Shown: positions 1 to 9,092 of the stretch, in pieces
Position numbering within the stretch: position 1 is the first letter of the stretch
Layout: every line of letters begins with the position of its first letter
Assembly (NCBI GenBank): GCA_033721915.1
Contig: JAWWAC010000009.1
Location: 11,502 to 75,501, forward strand
Source of the DNA: REBR01 sp033721915
GTDB taxonomy: Bacteria; Pseudomonadota; Gammaproteobacteria; Pseudomonadales; Oleiphilaceae
DNA length: 64,000 nucleotides
Direction of reading: 5' to 3'
Notes under the pieces: model-generated
Told to the model about the DNA's origin: nothing
Databases searched by the model: none
The model's input: only the letters and a program-made list of their open reading frames with translations
Position numbers and translations under genes: made by a program

Positions 1-3
1 TCA

Positions 4-28
4 GGCACCGTCAACCCGCCAGGGTGCC
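4..28 (-). terminator. possible weak terminator hairpin
   Basis: An inverted repeat GGCACC (4-9) / GGTGCC (23-28) lies just past the stop of the small minus-strand gene at 33-212. There is no T-run and the window edge cuts off the context, so the assignment is weak. Confidence 0.25.
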
Positions 29-32
29 CTGA

Positions 33-212
33 CTACCCCTTGGGACCCACCAGCCACCAGAGAATCACCCCCACTATGGGGACCAGCAGAAGAACCACCA
101 CCCACAGTACCTTGGTGCCGGTTTCGACGGAGCTTTGCATCGTCTTGACCACGGTGTAGACCACCAGAATCAGCAGAATCAGTCCAAAGATGCCTGTCAC
201 TTCAATACTCAT
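33..212 (-). CDS. small PLDc_N-domain membrane protein (59 aa)
   Basis: This 59-residue protein (start ATG at 212-210, stop TAG at 35-33) begins MSIEVTGIFGLILLILVVY and ends LWWLVGPKG. It has two hydrophobic segments (about residues 7-21 and 36-54) joined by a short polar stretch with TGTKVLW. That layout matches the phospholipase D-nuclease N-terminal domain (PLDc_N), a two-helix membrane module that also occurs as free-standing tiny proteins of unknown role. AGGAA lies about 8 bases before the ATG. It is shorter than usual gene-calling cut-offs. The family match is from memory of the motif pattern, and no enzymatic function should be assumed because the catalytic PLD domain is absent. Confidence 0.75.
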   Translation of the reverse strand: MSIEVTGIFGLILLILVVYTVVKTMQSSVETGTKVLWVVVLLLVPIVGVILWWLVGPKG

Positions 213-373
213 GTTCAGATTCCTGCTTGAGTGCCCGTTAGCGGGACACAGTGGTGGGGTGTCTAAGGGTTACCGGAGGCCGTCTGGAAGGGGTTTGCCT
301 TGCACCCATTCACAGTATGGCCTTTGTGGCGGCCGGGCCAGGAGATTCTGTTGCAACCGCTCACGGCCTGTGG

Positions 374-413
374 GTTTACCGGCCTGAAGCCCTCACAGAC
401 CCGGCCGGTAAAC
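374..413 (-). terminator. 11-bp perfect inverted repeat downstream of antiporter
   Basis: GTTTACCGGCC (374-384) pairs perfectly with GGCCGGTAAAC (403-413) across an 18-base loop. It starts 11 bases after the antiporter stop codon on the minus strand. No T-run follows, so it may be a factor-dependent terminator or an mRNA 3' end stabiliser. Confidence 0.45.
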
Positions 414-423
414 GGTGTTGGCG

Positions 424-1389
424 CTAGCCACCGAAAACGGTAAAGCTCAGCCAGGCATAGGCAATATAGCCGGCCAGCAGCACAGCCCCCTCAGGCCGGC
501 TCAGGCGGCGACCGGTGTACAGGAACAGCAGCAGCAGAACCGCCGTGCCCAGCATGACCCACTGGTCAAACTGCAGTATCCGCTCGGCAACCGGCAGTGG
601 CTGCAGTATGGCGGAAAGGCCCAGTATGCCCAGCAGGTTGAAGATATTGCTGCCCAGTATATTGCCCACGGCCACGTCGGCGTGACGGCGGAACGCGGCA
701 ATCACCGACACGGACAGTTCCGGCAGTGAGGTGCCCACCGCCACCAGTGTCAGCCCGATCACCGCCTCCGGCACCTGCAGGGCCTCTGCGATGCCAATGG
801 CCCCCTTCAGCAGCACCTGTGAGCCACCGATCAGCAGCCCCAGTCCGGAGACGATGGCAATGCTGGTCCACAACACCGACCGGGGGGCGGTGCTCACTTC
901 CTCCCCCTGGGCCACATGCATTTCCCCGGAGGGGACGTCCTGGTAGCGCTCGGTGCGGTAGGCCCATACCAGATAGGCGCAAAGGGACAGCAGGAACACC
1001 GCCGCATCCGGGCGCCCCAGGGCCTCGCCCCAGACCAGCCCCACAAACAGCAGGCTGGCGGCCACCACCGTGATGGCGTCGCGCCTCAGTGCCAGTGGGC
1101 GCACCGTCATGGGGCAGATCAGGGCGCACACCCCCAGAATCAGCAGGATATTGCCGATGTTGCTGCCCACCACGTTGCCAATGGCAATGTCCGGCTGCCC
1201 GTCAATGGCGGCATTCACCGACACCACCAGCTCCGGTGCGGAGGTGCCGAAACCGACGATCACCAGACCGCTCAGCAAGGGTGAGATACCGATGCGCTTG
1301 GCCACGGACAGCGCGCCACGTATCAGCAGGTCACCGCCAAATGTCAGCAGACCGATGCCCAGAAGAAGATACAGCGTATATAACAGCAT
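424..1389 (-). CDS. Ca2+/Na+ antiporter, CaCA family (YrbG-like)
   Basis: A 321-residue inner-membrane cation exchanger with about ten hydrophobic segments arranged as two inverted halves. Each half carries the alpha-repeat signature: GFGTSAPE at about residues 46-53 followed by GNVVGSN, and AVGTSLPE at about 217-224 followed by GNILGSNIFN. The acidic and hydroxyl residues of these motifs bind the ions in the CaCA superfamily. The length is normal for bacterial YrbG-type members. It would exchange calcium for sodium or protons; the physiological ion is not established from sequence. It is monocistronic, with the hydrolase terminator at 1538-1570 upstream. Confidence 0.9.
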   Translation of the reverse strand: MLLYTLYLLLGIGLLTFGGDLLIRGALSVAKRIGISPLLSGLVIVGFGTSAPELVVSVNAAIDGQPDIAIGNVVGSNIGNILLILGVCALICPMTVRPLALRRDAITVVAASLLFVGLVWGEALGRPDAAVFLLSLCAYLVWAYRTERYQDVPSGEMHVAQGEEVSTAPRSVLWTSIAIVSGLGLLIGGSQVLLKGAIGIAEALQVPEAVIGLTLVAVGTSLPELSVSVIAAFRRHADVAVGNILGSNIFNLLGILGLSAILQPLPVAERILQFDQWVMLGTAVLLLLFLYTGRRLSRPEGAVLLAGYIAYAWLSFTVFGG

Positions 1390-1537
1390 TCAGAAAGCCC
1401 CGGTTGGAAAACGTCGTCGCCATGGCAGCTGAATCGGGCACTGCCAGACCCTCCGCCAAAGCCTGATGGTATACACCTCACAGAAAATGGCCACCAGTGA
1501 CTCCCATTGAGGGTGCCAAAACCGGTTTTTCGCCATT

Positions 1538-1570
1538 AAAAAAGCCAGCTGACGTGAGTCGGCTGGCTTT
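1538..1570 (-). terminator. Rho-independent terminator of the lipoprotein hydrolase gene
   Basis: AAAGCCAGC (1541-1549) pairs with GCTGGCTTT (1562-1570), and the inner GAC/GTC extends the stem around a GTGA loop. Read on the minus strand, a run of six T (complement of 1538-1543) closes the stem. It lies 29 bases after the stop of the gene at 1599-3755. Confidence 0.85.
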
Positions 1571-1598
1571 ATCATTTCTTCCGGCCAGTGACAGCGGA

Positions 1599-3755
1599 TC
1601 AGCGCAGGCCGCCCTCGATAAAGGGCAGCTGCACCTGGCCGCTGACGTTGACGAAGGGAATCAGTGCGTCCCTGGAGAAGCTCTGTGGGTACTGGGGGTG
1701 GAATCCGTACACCAGCAGGGCCATTCCGGCGTTGGCTGGCAGTCGTTCCGCCACGCCCACCAGCTCCACGATGTGGTTGCTTCTCAGGCCACGCACCGGC
1801 TTGATCTGGTCGTCCACCAGTCGCCAGTGTCCGCCGTCACCCTGTGGGCGCCAGCCCAGTCCGATAAAGACAATGGGGTCGCAGCCGGGGCTGGTGGCGG
1901 AGAGGTCCGCCTCGCACTGGTCACGGCCGGCCAGGTCACTGAGGCTCAGTTCCAGAGTGGGGATGCCCGCCAGTATGGCGCCGCTGTCACCCAGCTGGCC
2001 CAGTGGCAGTGCCACGGGGGAGACGGTGGCGGCACCGGCGGCGGTGAAGCCGTTGGGGATGGGGGTGTCGCTGGCGAAGTCGCGGCTCTGCACGCCGGGG
2101 CCCGTGAGCAGCGTGCCCCTCTCGGCAGCCAGCACCTCATCGGCGGGCACCATGACGGCGTCACCGGTGTCCAGTGACAGGCACACCTGGTCCTCGGTGC
2201 CGTCCAGGCTGGCCGGCAGGGGGGCGCCCATCAGCTTGTGCTCCAGCCAGCCCTGTGTGGCCTCTCGGATGCTGATATCACCACAGGCAAAGGCGCCGCC
2301 ACTGCCCTGGAAACCCGGCACCGTGGCCGCCTGACCCACCGGGTCGGGGAAGGACTCGGCGGGCTGGTCTTCATCGGCGATGCCCACGGGCAGTATATGG
2401 CCGCTCTCGTGGGTCAGCAGTCGCACGTCGCCACCGCCCTGGCGGTTCATGCACTGGAAGTTGCGCCAGGCTTCATTGAAGTTGAACAGGGTATCTTTCA
2501 TGCCCTGTGTGATCAGCATGTCCACTTCCGGGTAGGGGGCGGAAGGGGTGGCCGCTTCCTCGTCCGGCAGCAGATGGGCAATCAGGAAGTTGTCGTCCCT
2601 GGGGTCCACAGTGCGGCTGGGCAGTGCCTGTCCCTCACAGTGGTACACGGGGCTGTGGTAACGGAAGAACTCTTCCGAGCCCGGGGCAAACCGGTTGCTG
2701 GCATTGGCCCTCAGCAGGGTTTCACGGATGATCGGGTGCTGCCCGGAGTGGCGGTTCTGAGCCGGTGAGGATTCCCCACCGGTGGTGAGCAGTGTCCCCC
2801 AGCCGGACTTGGGCACGTTGCCGGGGTTGAGGCTGTAGCGCAGGTCGTGCCAGGTGATGTCCGGTACCAGCGCGTCCAGTCGCTGTTTGGGGTCTACCGC
2901 CGTGAGCAGCAGCTGGTAGCCGCCGCCATAGCTGCTGCCGATGGCGCCCACCACCAGGTTTTCCGGGTCGTCTCCCTTGGGCTCCCTTGCCAGGTAGTCC
3001 AGGTTCTCTTCCGCCCAGTCCAGTATCTGTACCAGATCACGGCCTTCAAACTCCGGGTCCATGGTGCGCACATTGCCGGAGCTCTCGCCAAAGCCGCGCT
3101 GGTCGATGGAGATCACGGTGAAGCCCGCATCCCGGTAGCTGTCGAATCCGTCGATGGTACGGCTGCCGCCGTAGCCATGACCGTGGAGGACCAGTGGGTG
3201 ATGGTTGTCGCAGTCGATGCCGCCGTTGGGCTCCTGCACCTGGAAGGCAATCTGCTCGCGGCTTTCCGATTCCAGGAAGACGGCGTAGCTGCGGCCTCCC
3301 GCCAGGTTGTCACCATCACCACAGGAGGCGTTGGCCAGTGTGGGGCCGGCGCCGATGGGGGCGGGGGTGAACAGGGTGTCGCAGATGCGGTCGGCGTTGT
3401 CACCGGCAATGGGTCGCCCGATCTGGACACACTCGTTGTGGGCGGCAAAGGCCCCGTCGAACAGGGCGCCGCAGAAGTTGCCGGCCTGGTCACTGTCGCC
3501 GGTCAGCTCCGTGGCCGTGGACAGGCACTCGTCCTGGCTGAAGGGAAACACCAGTGCGGTGTTGGCATCGCCGTTGCCACCGCGGTTGCCACGGTCATCC
3601 GGGGGGCCGGCGTGCTCTGGCGGGCCCTTGCCCTGGCCCCGGTTCTCCGGTGGGCCGCCCTCTGGGCAACCCGTGAGGCCCAGTGTCAGGATCATGACCG
3701 CCAGGCTGGCGGTTTTTGTGTGGCTGGCCGGGAGCTTGCTGATGATTCCCCGCAT
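1599..3755 (-). CDS. lipoprotein alpha/beta hydrolase (CocE/S15-like)
   Basis: A 718-residue secreted lipoprotein. I start at ATG 3755 because GAGGTG sits about 7 bases upstream; an ATG ten codons earlier has no ribosome site. The signal peptide ends in the lipobox LGLTGC, so Cys about 30 is the lipidation site. A Gly/Pro/Asp/Arg-rich tether containing KGPPEHAGPPDD follows. The catalytic region has HGHGYGG (possible oxyanion loop), DQRGFGESSG and the nucleophile elbow GSSYGG (Ser about 275). The pattern fits X-Pro dipeptidyl-peptidase/CocE-type hydrolases with a C-terminal beta domain, but the substrate is unknown. It is the first of two lipoprotein hydrolases here with a KGPP[ED]HA linker; the other is at 9093-11918. 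Confidence 0.8.
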   Translation of the reverse strand: MRGIISKLPASHTKTASLAVMILTLGLTGCPEGGPPENRGQGKGPPEHAGPPDDRGNRGGNGDANTALVFPFSQDECLSTATELTGDSDQAGNFCGALFDGAFAAHNECVQIGRPIAGDNADRICDTLFTPAPIGAGPTLANASCGDGDNLAGGRSYAVFLESESREQIAFQVQEPNGGIDCDNHHPLVLHGHGYGGSRTIDGFDSYRDAGFTVISIDQRGFGESSGNVRTMDPEFEGRDLVQILDWAEENLDYLAREPKGDDPENLVVGAIGSSYGGGYQLLLTAVDPKQRLDALVPDITWHDLRYSLNPGNVPKSGWGTLLTTGGESSPAQNRHSGQHPIIRETLLRANASNRFAPGSEEFFRYHSPVYHCEGQALPSRTVDPRDDNFLIAHLLPDEEAATPSAPYPEVDMLITQGMKDTLFNFNEAWRNFQCMNRQGGGDVRLLTHESGHILPVGIADEDQPAESFPDPVGQAATVPGFQGSGGAFACGDISIREATQGWLEHKLMGAPLPASLDGTEDQVCLSLDTGDAVMVPADEVLAAERGTLLTGPGVQSRDFASDTPIPNGFTAAGAATVSPVALPLGQLGDSGAILAGIPTLELSLSDLAGRDQCEADLSATSPGCDPIVFIGLGWRPQGDGGHWRLVDDQIKPVRGLRSNHIVELVGVAERLPANAGMALLVYGFHPQYPQSFSRDALIPFVNVSGQVQLPFIEGGLR

Positions 3756-3806
3756 GGTGTCACCTCGTTGTCTTCTTGTTGTCATAACCAGAACGACAAA
3801 AGGTGA

Positions 3807-3816
3807 GAACTAGTTC
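3807..3816. promoter_or_regulatory. palindrome upstream of the lipoprotein hydrolase
   Basis: GAACTAGTTC is a perfect 10-base palindrome about 50 bases upstream of the hydrolase start, flanked by AT-rich, T-tract sequence. It could be an operator; there is no recognised regulator. Confidence 0.25.
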
Positions 3817-3926
3817 ACTTTTTGTGACTTTTTCAGGTTTTTCTGTGAGGTTTTGTCAGTGACGTTCTCATGAGCCAGGGTGCAGAGAGACCAGGGAGAC
3901 GGAGAGGGAAGACGGGGTAGCGGAGC

Positions 3927-3948
3927 TGTGGGGCCCTGGCGGGCCCCA
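3927..3948 (-). terminator. GC-rich hairpin downstream of the amidohydrolase
   Basis: GTGGGGCCC (3927-3935) and GGGCCCCAC (3940-3948) form a perfect 9-bp stem with a TGGC tetraloop, 36 bases after the amidohydrolase stop. There is no T-run, so it may be a Rho-assisted terminator or mRNA-end structure. Confidence 0.5.
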
Positions 3949-3983
3949 CCCCTGTTATGGAGCAGTGTTGCCGTAAACGGGTC

Positions 3984-5858
3984 TCAGAAAGTGGTGTCCA
4001 GCACCCGGCCCATTTTCTCCTGGCCCAGTGCGGGTTCGAAGCGGTCGCTGCTCCAGGCCGGGTGACCGGCGATCATCACCAGTGGCACCACGCCATCGGA
4101 CCGGTTCACCAGCTGGTCGTGCTGGAACTCTTCCCGGTACTGACGCCGTGCGCTGTTGTTGTGGTCAAAGGCCCTCAGCGCCAGTGGGTCGATCAGTGTG
4201 ATGTCCGCCTGCTCCCCCACTTCCAGGCTGCCGCCCCGGACGCCGAACACCCGGGCCGGGTCCCGTGTCAGGCGCCGCACCATATAGGCCACGTCACGGT
4301 CGCCGCCGTCGGAGGCCAGTTTCAGTGCCCTCAGGTTGCCGTCGTAAAAGGCCATGTTGGTGAGGTGGGCGCCGCTGTCATTGAATCCCGGCAGCAGCTG
4401 GGGGTCCATCAGCAGCTTGCGCACCATGGTCTCGTCCCGGTTGGCGGAGACGGTATACCAGCTCAGGTCCAGGTCAAAGGCCCTGAGCATGGCCAGCATG
4501 AAGTCCGCCTCGTCGTTGATGCGGCTGAAATGTTCGGCCAGCAGCCGGTTTTCCTCTTCGCTGAGCCCGCTTTTGTCACCCGCCTGTGCCGCCCGCACCC
4601 GGTCATACACCTGCTGGAAGGTCAGGCCTTCCCAGGCCTTGAGGGGGCACAGGTCGATGGTCATGTCGGACAGTTTGCGGTTGAAGGCGTAGTCCTCGAA
4701 CCGCAGCATCCGCTTGAGACGGGCCAGTCCGAAGCCGGTCTTGCCGGACATCCACATGGCCCGGAAGCGCTCGATGTAGCCCGGGTCATTGAGAATGGCC
4801 AGTCGCCCTTCCCGGTCTTCCAGTTCCGTTTCATTGAGGGCGCGCAGCTCGTCGATTTCCTCCGAGAGCGGGGTGACAGCGCCGTCGGACCAGACCTTGA
4901 AGGGGGCCGCCAGTGCCTGCAGATGAAAGTCCCCCTTCAGTAAACGGGAGTTGAGCACCCGGGCCAGCAGCCGGGCCAGGCGCACGATCTTGCGGTTGCT
5001 GTGCACATCCAGGGCCGCCACCACGGTGGTTTTCAGTGGCTTGCCATGGAGGCGGCCGCTGGTCAGCATAAAGGTCTTCAGGGTGCCCCAGGTGCTGTCC
5101 TTGGGGGGGGTAGCCTGCCAGATGGCGCCCTTCTGCCTCACCACCTCCGTCAGGCGCTTGATCTCGCCGTATCGGGCGAACTGGGTGGGGATGGTCTTGT
5201 CCGTGTGGGGCTGGTTGGCCAGGTAATGGAAGGGCAGGGCGTCGGTGGAGAAGCCGGCGTAACCGTCGTCCAGCGCCTGTGCCAGCAGCTTTTCCATGGC
5301 CTGCAGTTCTTTCTCCGTGGGGTCACGGGAGATGCTGGCCTCAAAGCCCATCACCTCGATGCGCAGCATGGAGTGGGGCACCATGGTCACCAGGTTGGGC
5401 CCCAGGCGCAGGCGGTTGAGGTGCTGCAGGTAGGCCTTGGGGTTGTCCCAGTTGACCCGGTCGGCGGTGGCCCTCAGCACGGATTTGGGGATGTTCTCCA
5501 CCCGGGCGTAGCAGTCCACGATGGGGTCGGCACCGTCGCGGCGCTGTGCGCCGAAGGCCAGGCCCAGGCTGCAGTTGGCGATCACCACGGTGGTGGTGCC
5601 GTGGCGCACGGACTCGGGCAGCCCCGGCGCCACCTCCAGCTCCAGGTCGTAATGGGTGTGGATATCAAACAGCCCCGGCATGGCCCACTGGCCTTCCCCG
5701 TCCAGTACCCTGGCGGCCTGCCCCGGGTCCAGGTCCGGGCCCCGAGCGGCGATGCGCTCACCGGCGATGGCAATGTCCTCGCGCTTTGGCAGTGCGCCGC
5801 TGCCGTCAAAGACTTTCGCCCCCCTGATCAGGTAATCCCACGCTGGCTGGTGGCTCAT
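3984..5858 (-). CDS. N-acyl-D-amino-acid deacylase-type amidohydrolase
   Basis: A 624-residue cytosolic metal-dependent hydrolase of the amidohydrolase 3 (D-aminoacylase) group. The N-terminal part shows the small beta-sandwich strand pattern IRGAKVFDGSG, then the metal-binding FDIHTHYD (about residues 62-69) and the characteristic HGTTTVVIANCSLG. Later NDSGAHLTNMAFYDG and the C-terminal EVGEQADITLIDP complete the family pattern. Family members deacylate N-acyl-D-amino acids or open cyclic amides. At 624 residues it is longer than classical D-aminoacylases (about 480-500), as in the larger subgroup of uncertain substrate. It is monocistronic, with a candidate promoter at 5943-5971. Confidence 0.85.
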   Translation of the reverse strand: MSHQPAWDYLIRGAKVFDGSGALPKREDIAIAGERIAARGPDLDPGQAARVLDGEGQWAMPGLFDIHTHYDLELEVAPGLPESVRHGTTTVVIANCSLGLAFGAQRRDGADPIVDCYARVENIPKSVLRATADRVNWDNPKAYLQHLNRLRLGPNLVTMVPHSMLRIEVMGFEASISRDPTEKELQAMEKLLAQALDDGYAGFSTDALPFHYLANQPHTDKTIPTQFARYGEIKRLTEVVRQKGAIWQATPPKDSTWGTLKTFMLTSGRLHGKPLKTTVVAALDVHSNRKIVRLARLLARVLNSRLLKGDFHLQALAAPFKVWSDGAVTPLSEEIDELRALNETELEDREGRLAILNDPGYIERFRAMWMSGKTGFGLARLKRMLRFEDYAFNRKLSDMTIDLCPLKAWEGLTFQQVYDRVRAAQAGDKSGLSEEENRLLAEHFSRINDEADFMLAMLRAFDLDLSWYTVSANRDETMVRKLLMDPQLLPGFNDSGAHLTNMAFYDGNLRALKLASDGGDRDVAYMVRRLTRDPARVFGVRGGSLEVGEQADITLIDPLALRAFDHNNSARRQYREEFQHDQLVNRSDGVVPLVMIAGHPAWSSDRFEPALGQEKMGRVLDTTF

Positions 5859-5942
5859 GGCTTCCTCACTGTGTTTTATTCTTGTTGGACTCGGATCCGG
5901 ATGGGCCTGTGCCGGTCACACAGGCAGGCCGATTGACGGTTA

Positions 5943-5971
5943 TTTATCCAACTTTTGTCAGTAGCAGTCAA
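5943..5971 (-). promoter_or_regulatory. candidate sigma70-type promoter for the amidohydrolase
   Basis: On the minus strand TTGACT (complement of 5966-5971) is 17 bases from GATAAA (complement of 5943-5948), about 85 bases upstream of the start codon. The -35 is good and the -10 mediocre. Confidence 0.35.
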
Positions 5972-5987
5972 GCCGCTGAGGTGGTCA

Positions 5988-7622
5988 TCAGACCCATACC
6001 ACCCGGTTGCGCCCCGCCAGCTTGGCCTGATACAGGGCCTGATCGGCCCGGTCCACCAGGCTTGCCAGGGTGTCGCCCTGCCGGTATCCGGCCACGCCAA
6101 AGCTGGCCGTTACGGGGGGCTGACCGTTCAGGCGAGCTTCCTCGATGGTCGCCCTGAGCATCTCGGCGAGGTTCATGGCGTCCCCCTGGTGGCTGTTGCG
6201 GCACAGGATCAGGAACTCCTCGCCACCCCAGCGACCCACGGTGTCCGCGTCGCGGATCCGTTCACTGAGAATCTCCGCCAGGGCGCAGAGAATCCGGTCT
6301 CCCTCCAGGTGGCCCTGGGTGTCATTGAGGTCCTTGAAGTGGTCAATGTCCAGGAATATCAGCCCCAGGGGGCTGCCGTAACGTTCGCAACGCTTGATCT
6401 CCAGATCCAGCTCGTTGTCCAGCTGGGCGCGGTTGGCAATCTGGGTCAGCGGGTCGGTGCGGACCGCCTTGTCCAGGCCGCGGATTTTGGATCGGGTCCT
6501 TCCCAGCAGGCGGTTGTAGTGGGCCGCCAGCAGCCTCAGTTCACGGATTCGTCGCCCGGCCCCGGTCAGTGGAAACCGTTCCCCCTGTTCCATGGCACGG
6601 CTGGCCTCGGTAAGCGGCACCGCCAGTGTCTGGCGCAACAGAAAATACACCGTCACCGCACTAACCACCATCAGGGCCATGATGGCGGCAATGGCGACCA
6701 TCAGACCCTGTCGGGTATCCGTCACGGCGTTACTGTTCATGGTGATTCTGGCCATGACATTGACCTCCCAGTTGCCGTCCGTGGGAATGTCCGTCAGGTG
6801 CAGGTAATGGGTCATCCGGCCCGAACGGTAGACACGGACCGGCTCTTCGCTGTCCCTGGCCTGGCGGAAAAGCGGCAGCTCCGGCTGTTTCTGCTCCAAA
6901 CTGTGGTTCATCTGGTCATGCTTGGTGACGTTTTTTTCCGGGGGAATCATCGACAGCAGCCACTCATCCCACATCAGGAAAAACAGCCTGGCATCAAACA
7001 GCTCCCTTTCCTTCATGCGCTGACTGAGATTCTTGAAATAGCGGTTCAGATCCGGGGGCACAAACCCCAGTTCCAGGATGGTGCCATTGTCATCCAAGGG
7101 GGAGTAGGTGTAGATGCGGAACTCACGGGCCGCGGCTTCCATCACCGGGGGGCTGACCAGGGTCTTGCCGCTTTTTCGGGTGCGTTCAATCATATGCCGT
7201 GCGTCAAACAGGCCCGGATGATTGAAATCCAGCCCCTGGTCCGGCTCATAGGTGGTGTGGGTCACCTTCATGTCCGGGTTGATCAGGTAAAGATCCACCG
7301 GCACACCGGCCTTTTTCTCCAGCCACTGTTGCAGCTCAGGCAGATCCTCTCCGCGGATCGCACCGCCGGTCTTTTTCAGCACCGCTTCATGGAGGCGCAG
7401 GAAGCGCTGTTTCTCTTCAATGAGTCCGTCATCCAGAAAGCGGTAACTGGCCTGCAGCTCCGACTGGATGCTCTGGAAAATCGCCTGCTCGGCCTGATCC
7501 TGGAAGCGCTGGGTCTGCCACTGGGTAAAGACGGCAAAGGCGGTGAGGATCACGCCGGTCACCAGCAGAAAGCCCAACAGCAGCGACAGCAGAAAACCGG
7601 CAATGGGCCAGGGTCGGGTCAT
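5988..7622 (-). CDS. membrane diguanylate cyclase with periplasmic sensor
   Basis: A 544-residue protein that makes cyclic di-GMP from two GTP. An N-terminal transmembrane helix (about residues 8-32) precedes a roughly 240-residue periplasmic sensor region, then a second helix (about 283-305) and a linker that may be a degenerate HAMP. The C-terminal GGDEF domain starts near TDPLTQIANR and includes FLDIDHFKDLND and the active-site GGEEF. RDAD, five residues before GGEEF, is the product-inhibition I-site, so feedback control is likely. The sensor looks like a Cache-type double domain, but the ligand is unknown. An inverted repeat CCCTGAT/ATCAGGG at 7668-7697 lies just upstream. Confidence 0.92.
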   Translation of the reverse strand: MTRPWPIAGFLLSLLLGFLLVTGVILTAFAVFTQWQTQRFQDQAEQAIFQSIQSELQASYRFLDDGLIEEKQRFLRLHEAVLKKTGGAIRGEDLPELQQWLEKKAGVPVDLYLINPDMKVTHTTYEPDQGLDFNHPGLFDARHMIERTRKSGKTLVSPPVMEAAAREFRIYTYSPLDDNGTILELGFVPPDLNRYFKNLSQRMKERELFDARLFFLMWDEWLLSMIPPEKNVTKHDQMNHSLEQKQPELPLFRQARDSEEPVRVYRSGRMTHYLHLTDIPTDGNWEVNVMARITMNSNAVTDTRQGLMVAIAAIMALMVVSAVTVYFLLRQTLAVPLTEASRAMEQGERFPLTGAGRRIRELRLLAAHYNRLLGRTRSKIRGLDKAVRTDPLTQIANRAQLDNELDLEIKRCERYGSPLGLIFLDIDHFKDLNDTQGHLEGDRILCALAEILSERIRDADTVGRWGGEEFLILCRNSHQGDAMNLAEMLRATIEEARLNGQPPVTASFGVAGYRQGDTLASLVDRADQALYQAKLAGRNRVVWV

Positions 7623-7736
7623 AGCGGTGCCTTGTTGGCATTCAATGAATCACTGACTGCAGTGTAGCCCTGATTGATCCGTTTGTTGTCATCAGGGGCA
7701 AAAGGGAGGCAGGGATAAGGGTAAATACGGACCCTT

Positions 7737-7757
7737 GGTGCCCATACCCCGGGCACC
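7737..7757 (-). terminator. weak hairpin downstream of the M50 peptidase gene
   Basis: GGTGCCC (7737-7743) pairs with GGGCACC (7751-7757), 23 bases past the stop of the M50 gene. No T-run follows. Confidence 0.35.
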
Positions 7758-7779
7758 TTCCTGCCGGACAGCCACCCTC

Positions 7780-8916
7780 TCAGTGGGGCTGCAGACTGCG
7801 TCGCAGCGCCAGCTGGTTCTCCAGGGTCCGCAACAGCCTCTGGCGGTCAATCCAGCCACTGATCCGACTGCCCTCCATCACGGGCAGCTGGTTGAGGTTG
7901 CGCTCGCTCATCAGCTGCAGCACCGACTCCGCCGGCTCATCGGCGCTGACCCAGACCAGTTGGTCCCGGGGTGTCATCACCTCCGCCACGGAGACCGCCG
8001 GCCAGCGCTCCCTGGGCACGGCACGGGCGTCACTGAGGCTGACCAGGCCCCGCAGGCCACCGTCGTCTTCCACCAGATAGGCTCTCTGGCCACTGACCAG
8101 TACCTGGTGGTAGACCCATTCTTCCAATGGGGTGCCGGCGGAGACCCGGGGTATGCGCTCTTCCGCCAGGTCCCGGGCCCGGACTCCGGCCAGCTGCCGG
8201 TTCAGCTCGTAGTGGCGGCCATGGCCCTCCGCCATCATCAGCAGAAACCAGCCGATCAGCAGCAGCCAGAGCCCGCCCAGCAGCTGCCCGGTGACCAGCA
8301 CACTCCACAGGGCCACACCGAAGAGCCCGTAGGCCACCCAGCGCCCGCCGGTGACCGCCGCACGGATGCCCTTGTCCGGGTCGCCGGTGTAATGCCACAC
8401 CGCGGCCCGGAACACGCGCCCCCCGTCCAGGGGGAAGCCTGGAATCAGGTTGAAGGTGGCCACCACCAGGTTCACCACACCCAGCCAGCCCAGTGCCACG
8501 GTCATGGGTTCGTTGCCGCCGCCGGCGATGGCCGCCAGCACCAGAAACAGCGCCCCCAGGGCAAAGCTGACCAGGGGGCCGGCAATGGCGATCCAGAATT
8601 CATCCGCGGCGCTGCGTGCATCCTTTGTCATCTGTGCGGCGCCGCCAAAGACAAACAGGGTAATGGCCCGCACCGGCACGCCACGGCGTATGGCCACCAG
8701 GCTGTGGCCAAGCTCATGGGCCACGATGGAGGCAAAGAAGGCCATGGCCGTCACCAGTGAGGTGGTGACGGCCAGTGTCATGGACCACTGCGGGTACTGC
8801 TGTTGCAGCCCGGTGGTCATGCTGACCATCAACAGGGCAAAGATCACCAGCCAGCTGACATGGACTTCCATGCGGATGCCACGCAGATGGCCCAGAAGCA
8901 GTACGGATCGGAACAT
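7780..8916 (-). CDS. site-2-protease-like M50 metallopeptidase with CBS pair
   Basis: A 378-residue membrane zinc protease. I choose the start MFRSVLLLGH at 8916 because GAGGAA lies 8 bases upstream; a start nine codons earlier is weaker. The zinc-binding AHELGH occurs in the second hydrophobic region (HELGH about residues 67-71) and the third ligand motif in IPGFPLDGGRVFRA. Several hydrophobic helices surround these. The last 120 or so residues form a CBS-domain pair (VAEVMTPRDQLVWV, LNQLPVMEGSRISGWIDR). Rip/SpoIVFB-type proteases with CBS domains cut membrane-embedded regulators in response to nucleotide binding; the substrate here is unknown. Confidence 0.9.
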   Translation of the reverse strand: MFRSVLLLGHLRGIRMEVHVSWLVIFALLMVSMTTGLQQQYPQWSMTLAVTTSLVTAMAFFASIVAHELGHSLVAIRRGVPVRAITLFVFGGAAQMTKDARSAADEFWIAIAGPLVSFALGALFLVLAAIAGGGNEPMTVALGWLGVVNLVVATFNLIPGFPLDGGRVFRAAVWHYTGDPDKGIRAAVTGGRWVAYGLFGVALWSVLVTGQLLGGLWLLLIGWFLLMMAEGHGRHYELNRQLAGVRARDLAEERIPRVSAGTPLEEWVYHQVLVSGQRAYLVEDDGGLRGLVSLSDARAVPRERWPAVSVAEVMTPRDQLVWVSADEPAESVLQLMSERNLNQLPVMEGSRISGWIDRQRLLRTLENQLALRRSLQPH

Positions 8917-9038
8917 GGGGCTGTTTCCTCTTGCCGGATTCATGCAGCCTTACCGCCGCATGGCGGAATTGACTTTCCCTCTGAAAGCTATGGTGTCGTC
9001 CGGCGAGAAAACAAGGGCCTGATGGGTGATGGTGCCAG

Positions 9039-9058
9039 GGCACGCCGGAGGGCGTGCC
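9039..9058 (-). terminator. hairpin downstream of the second lipoprotein hydrolase
   Basis: GGCACGCC (9039-9046) and GGCGTGCC (9051-9058) form an 8-bp stem with a GGAG loop, 35 bases after the stop at 9093. No T-run follows. Confidence 0.45.
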
Positions 9059-9092
9059 TGATGATGGCGTTAAATCTGGCGGCTTTCAGGGG

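Noticed and set aside
3880..4943. Plus-strand frames opposite the amidohydrolase (for example 3957-4943)
   Set aside because: These are shadow frames of the real minus-strand gene, caused by GC-rich codon bias.
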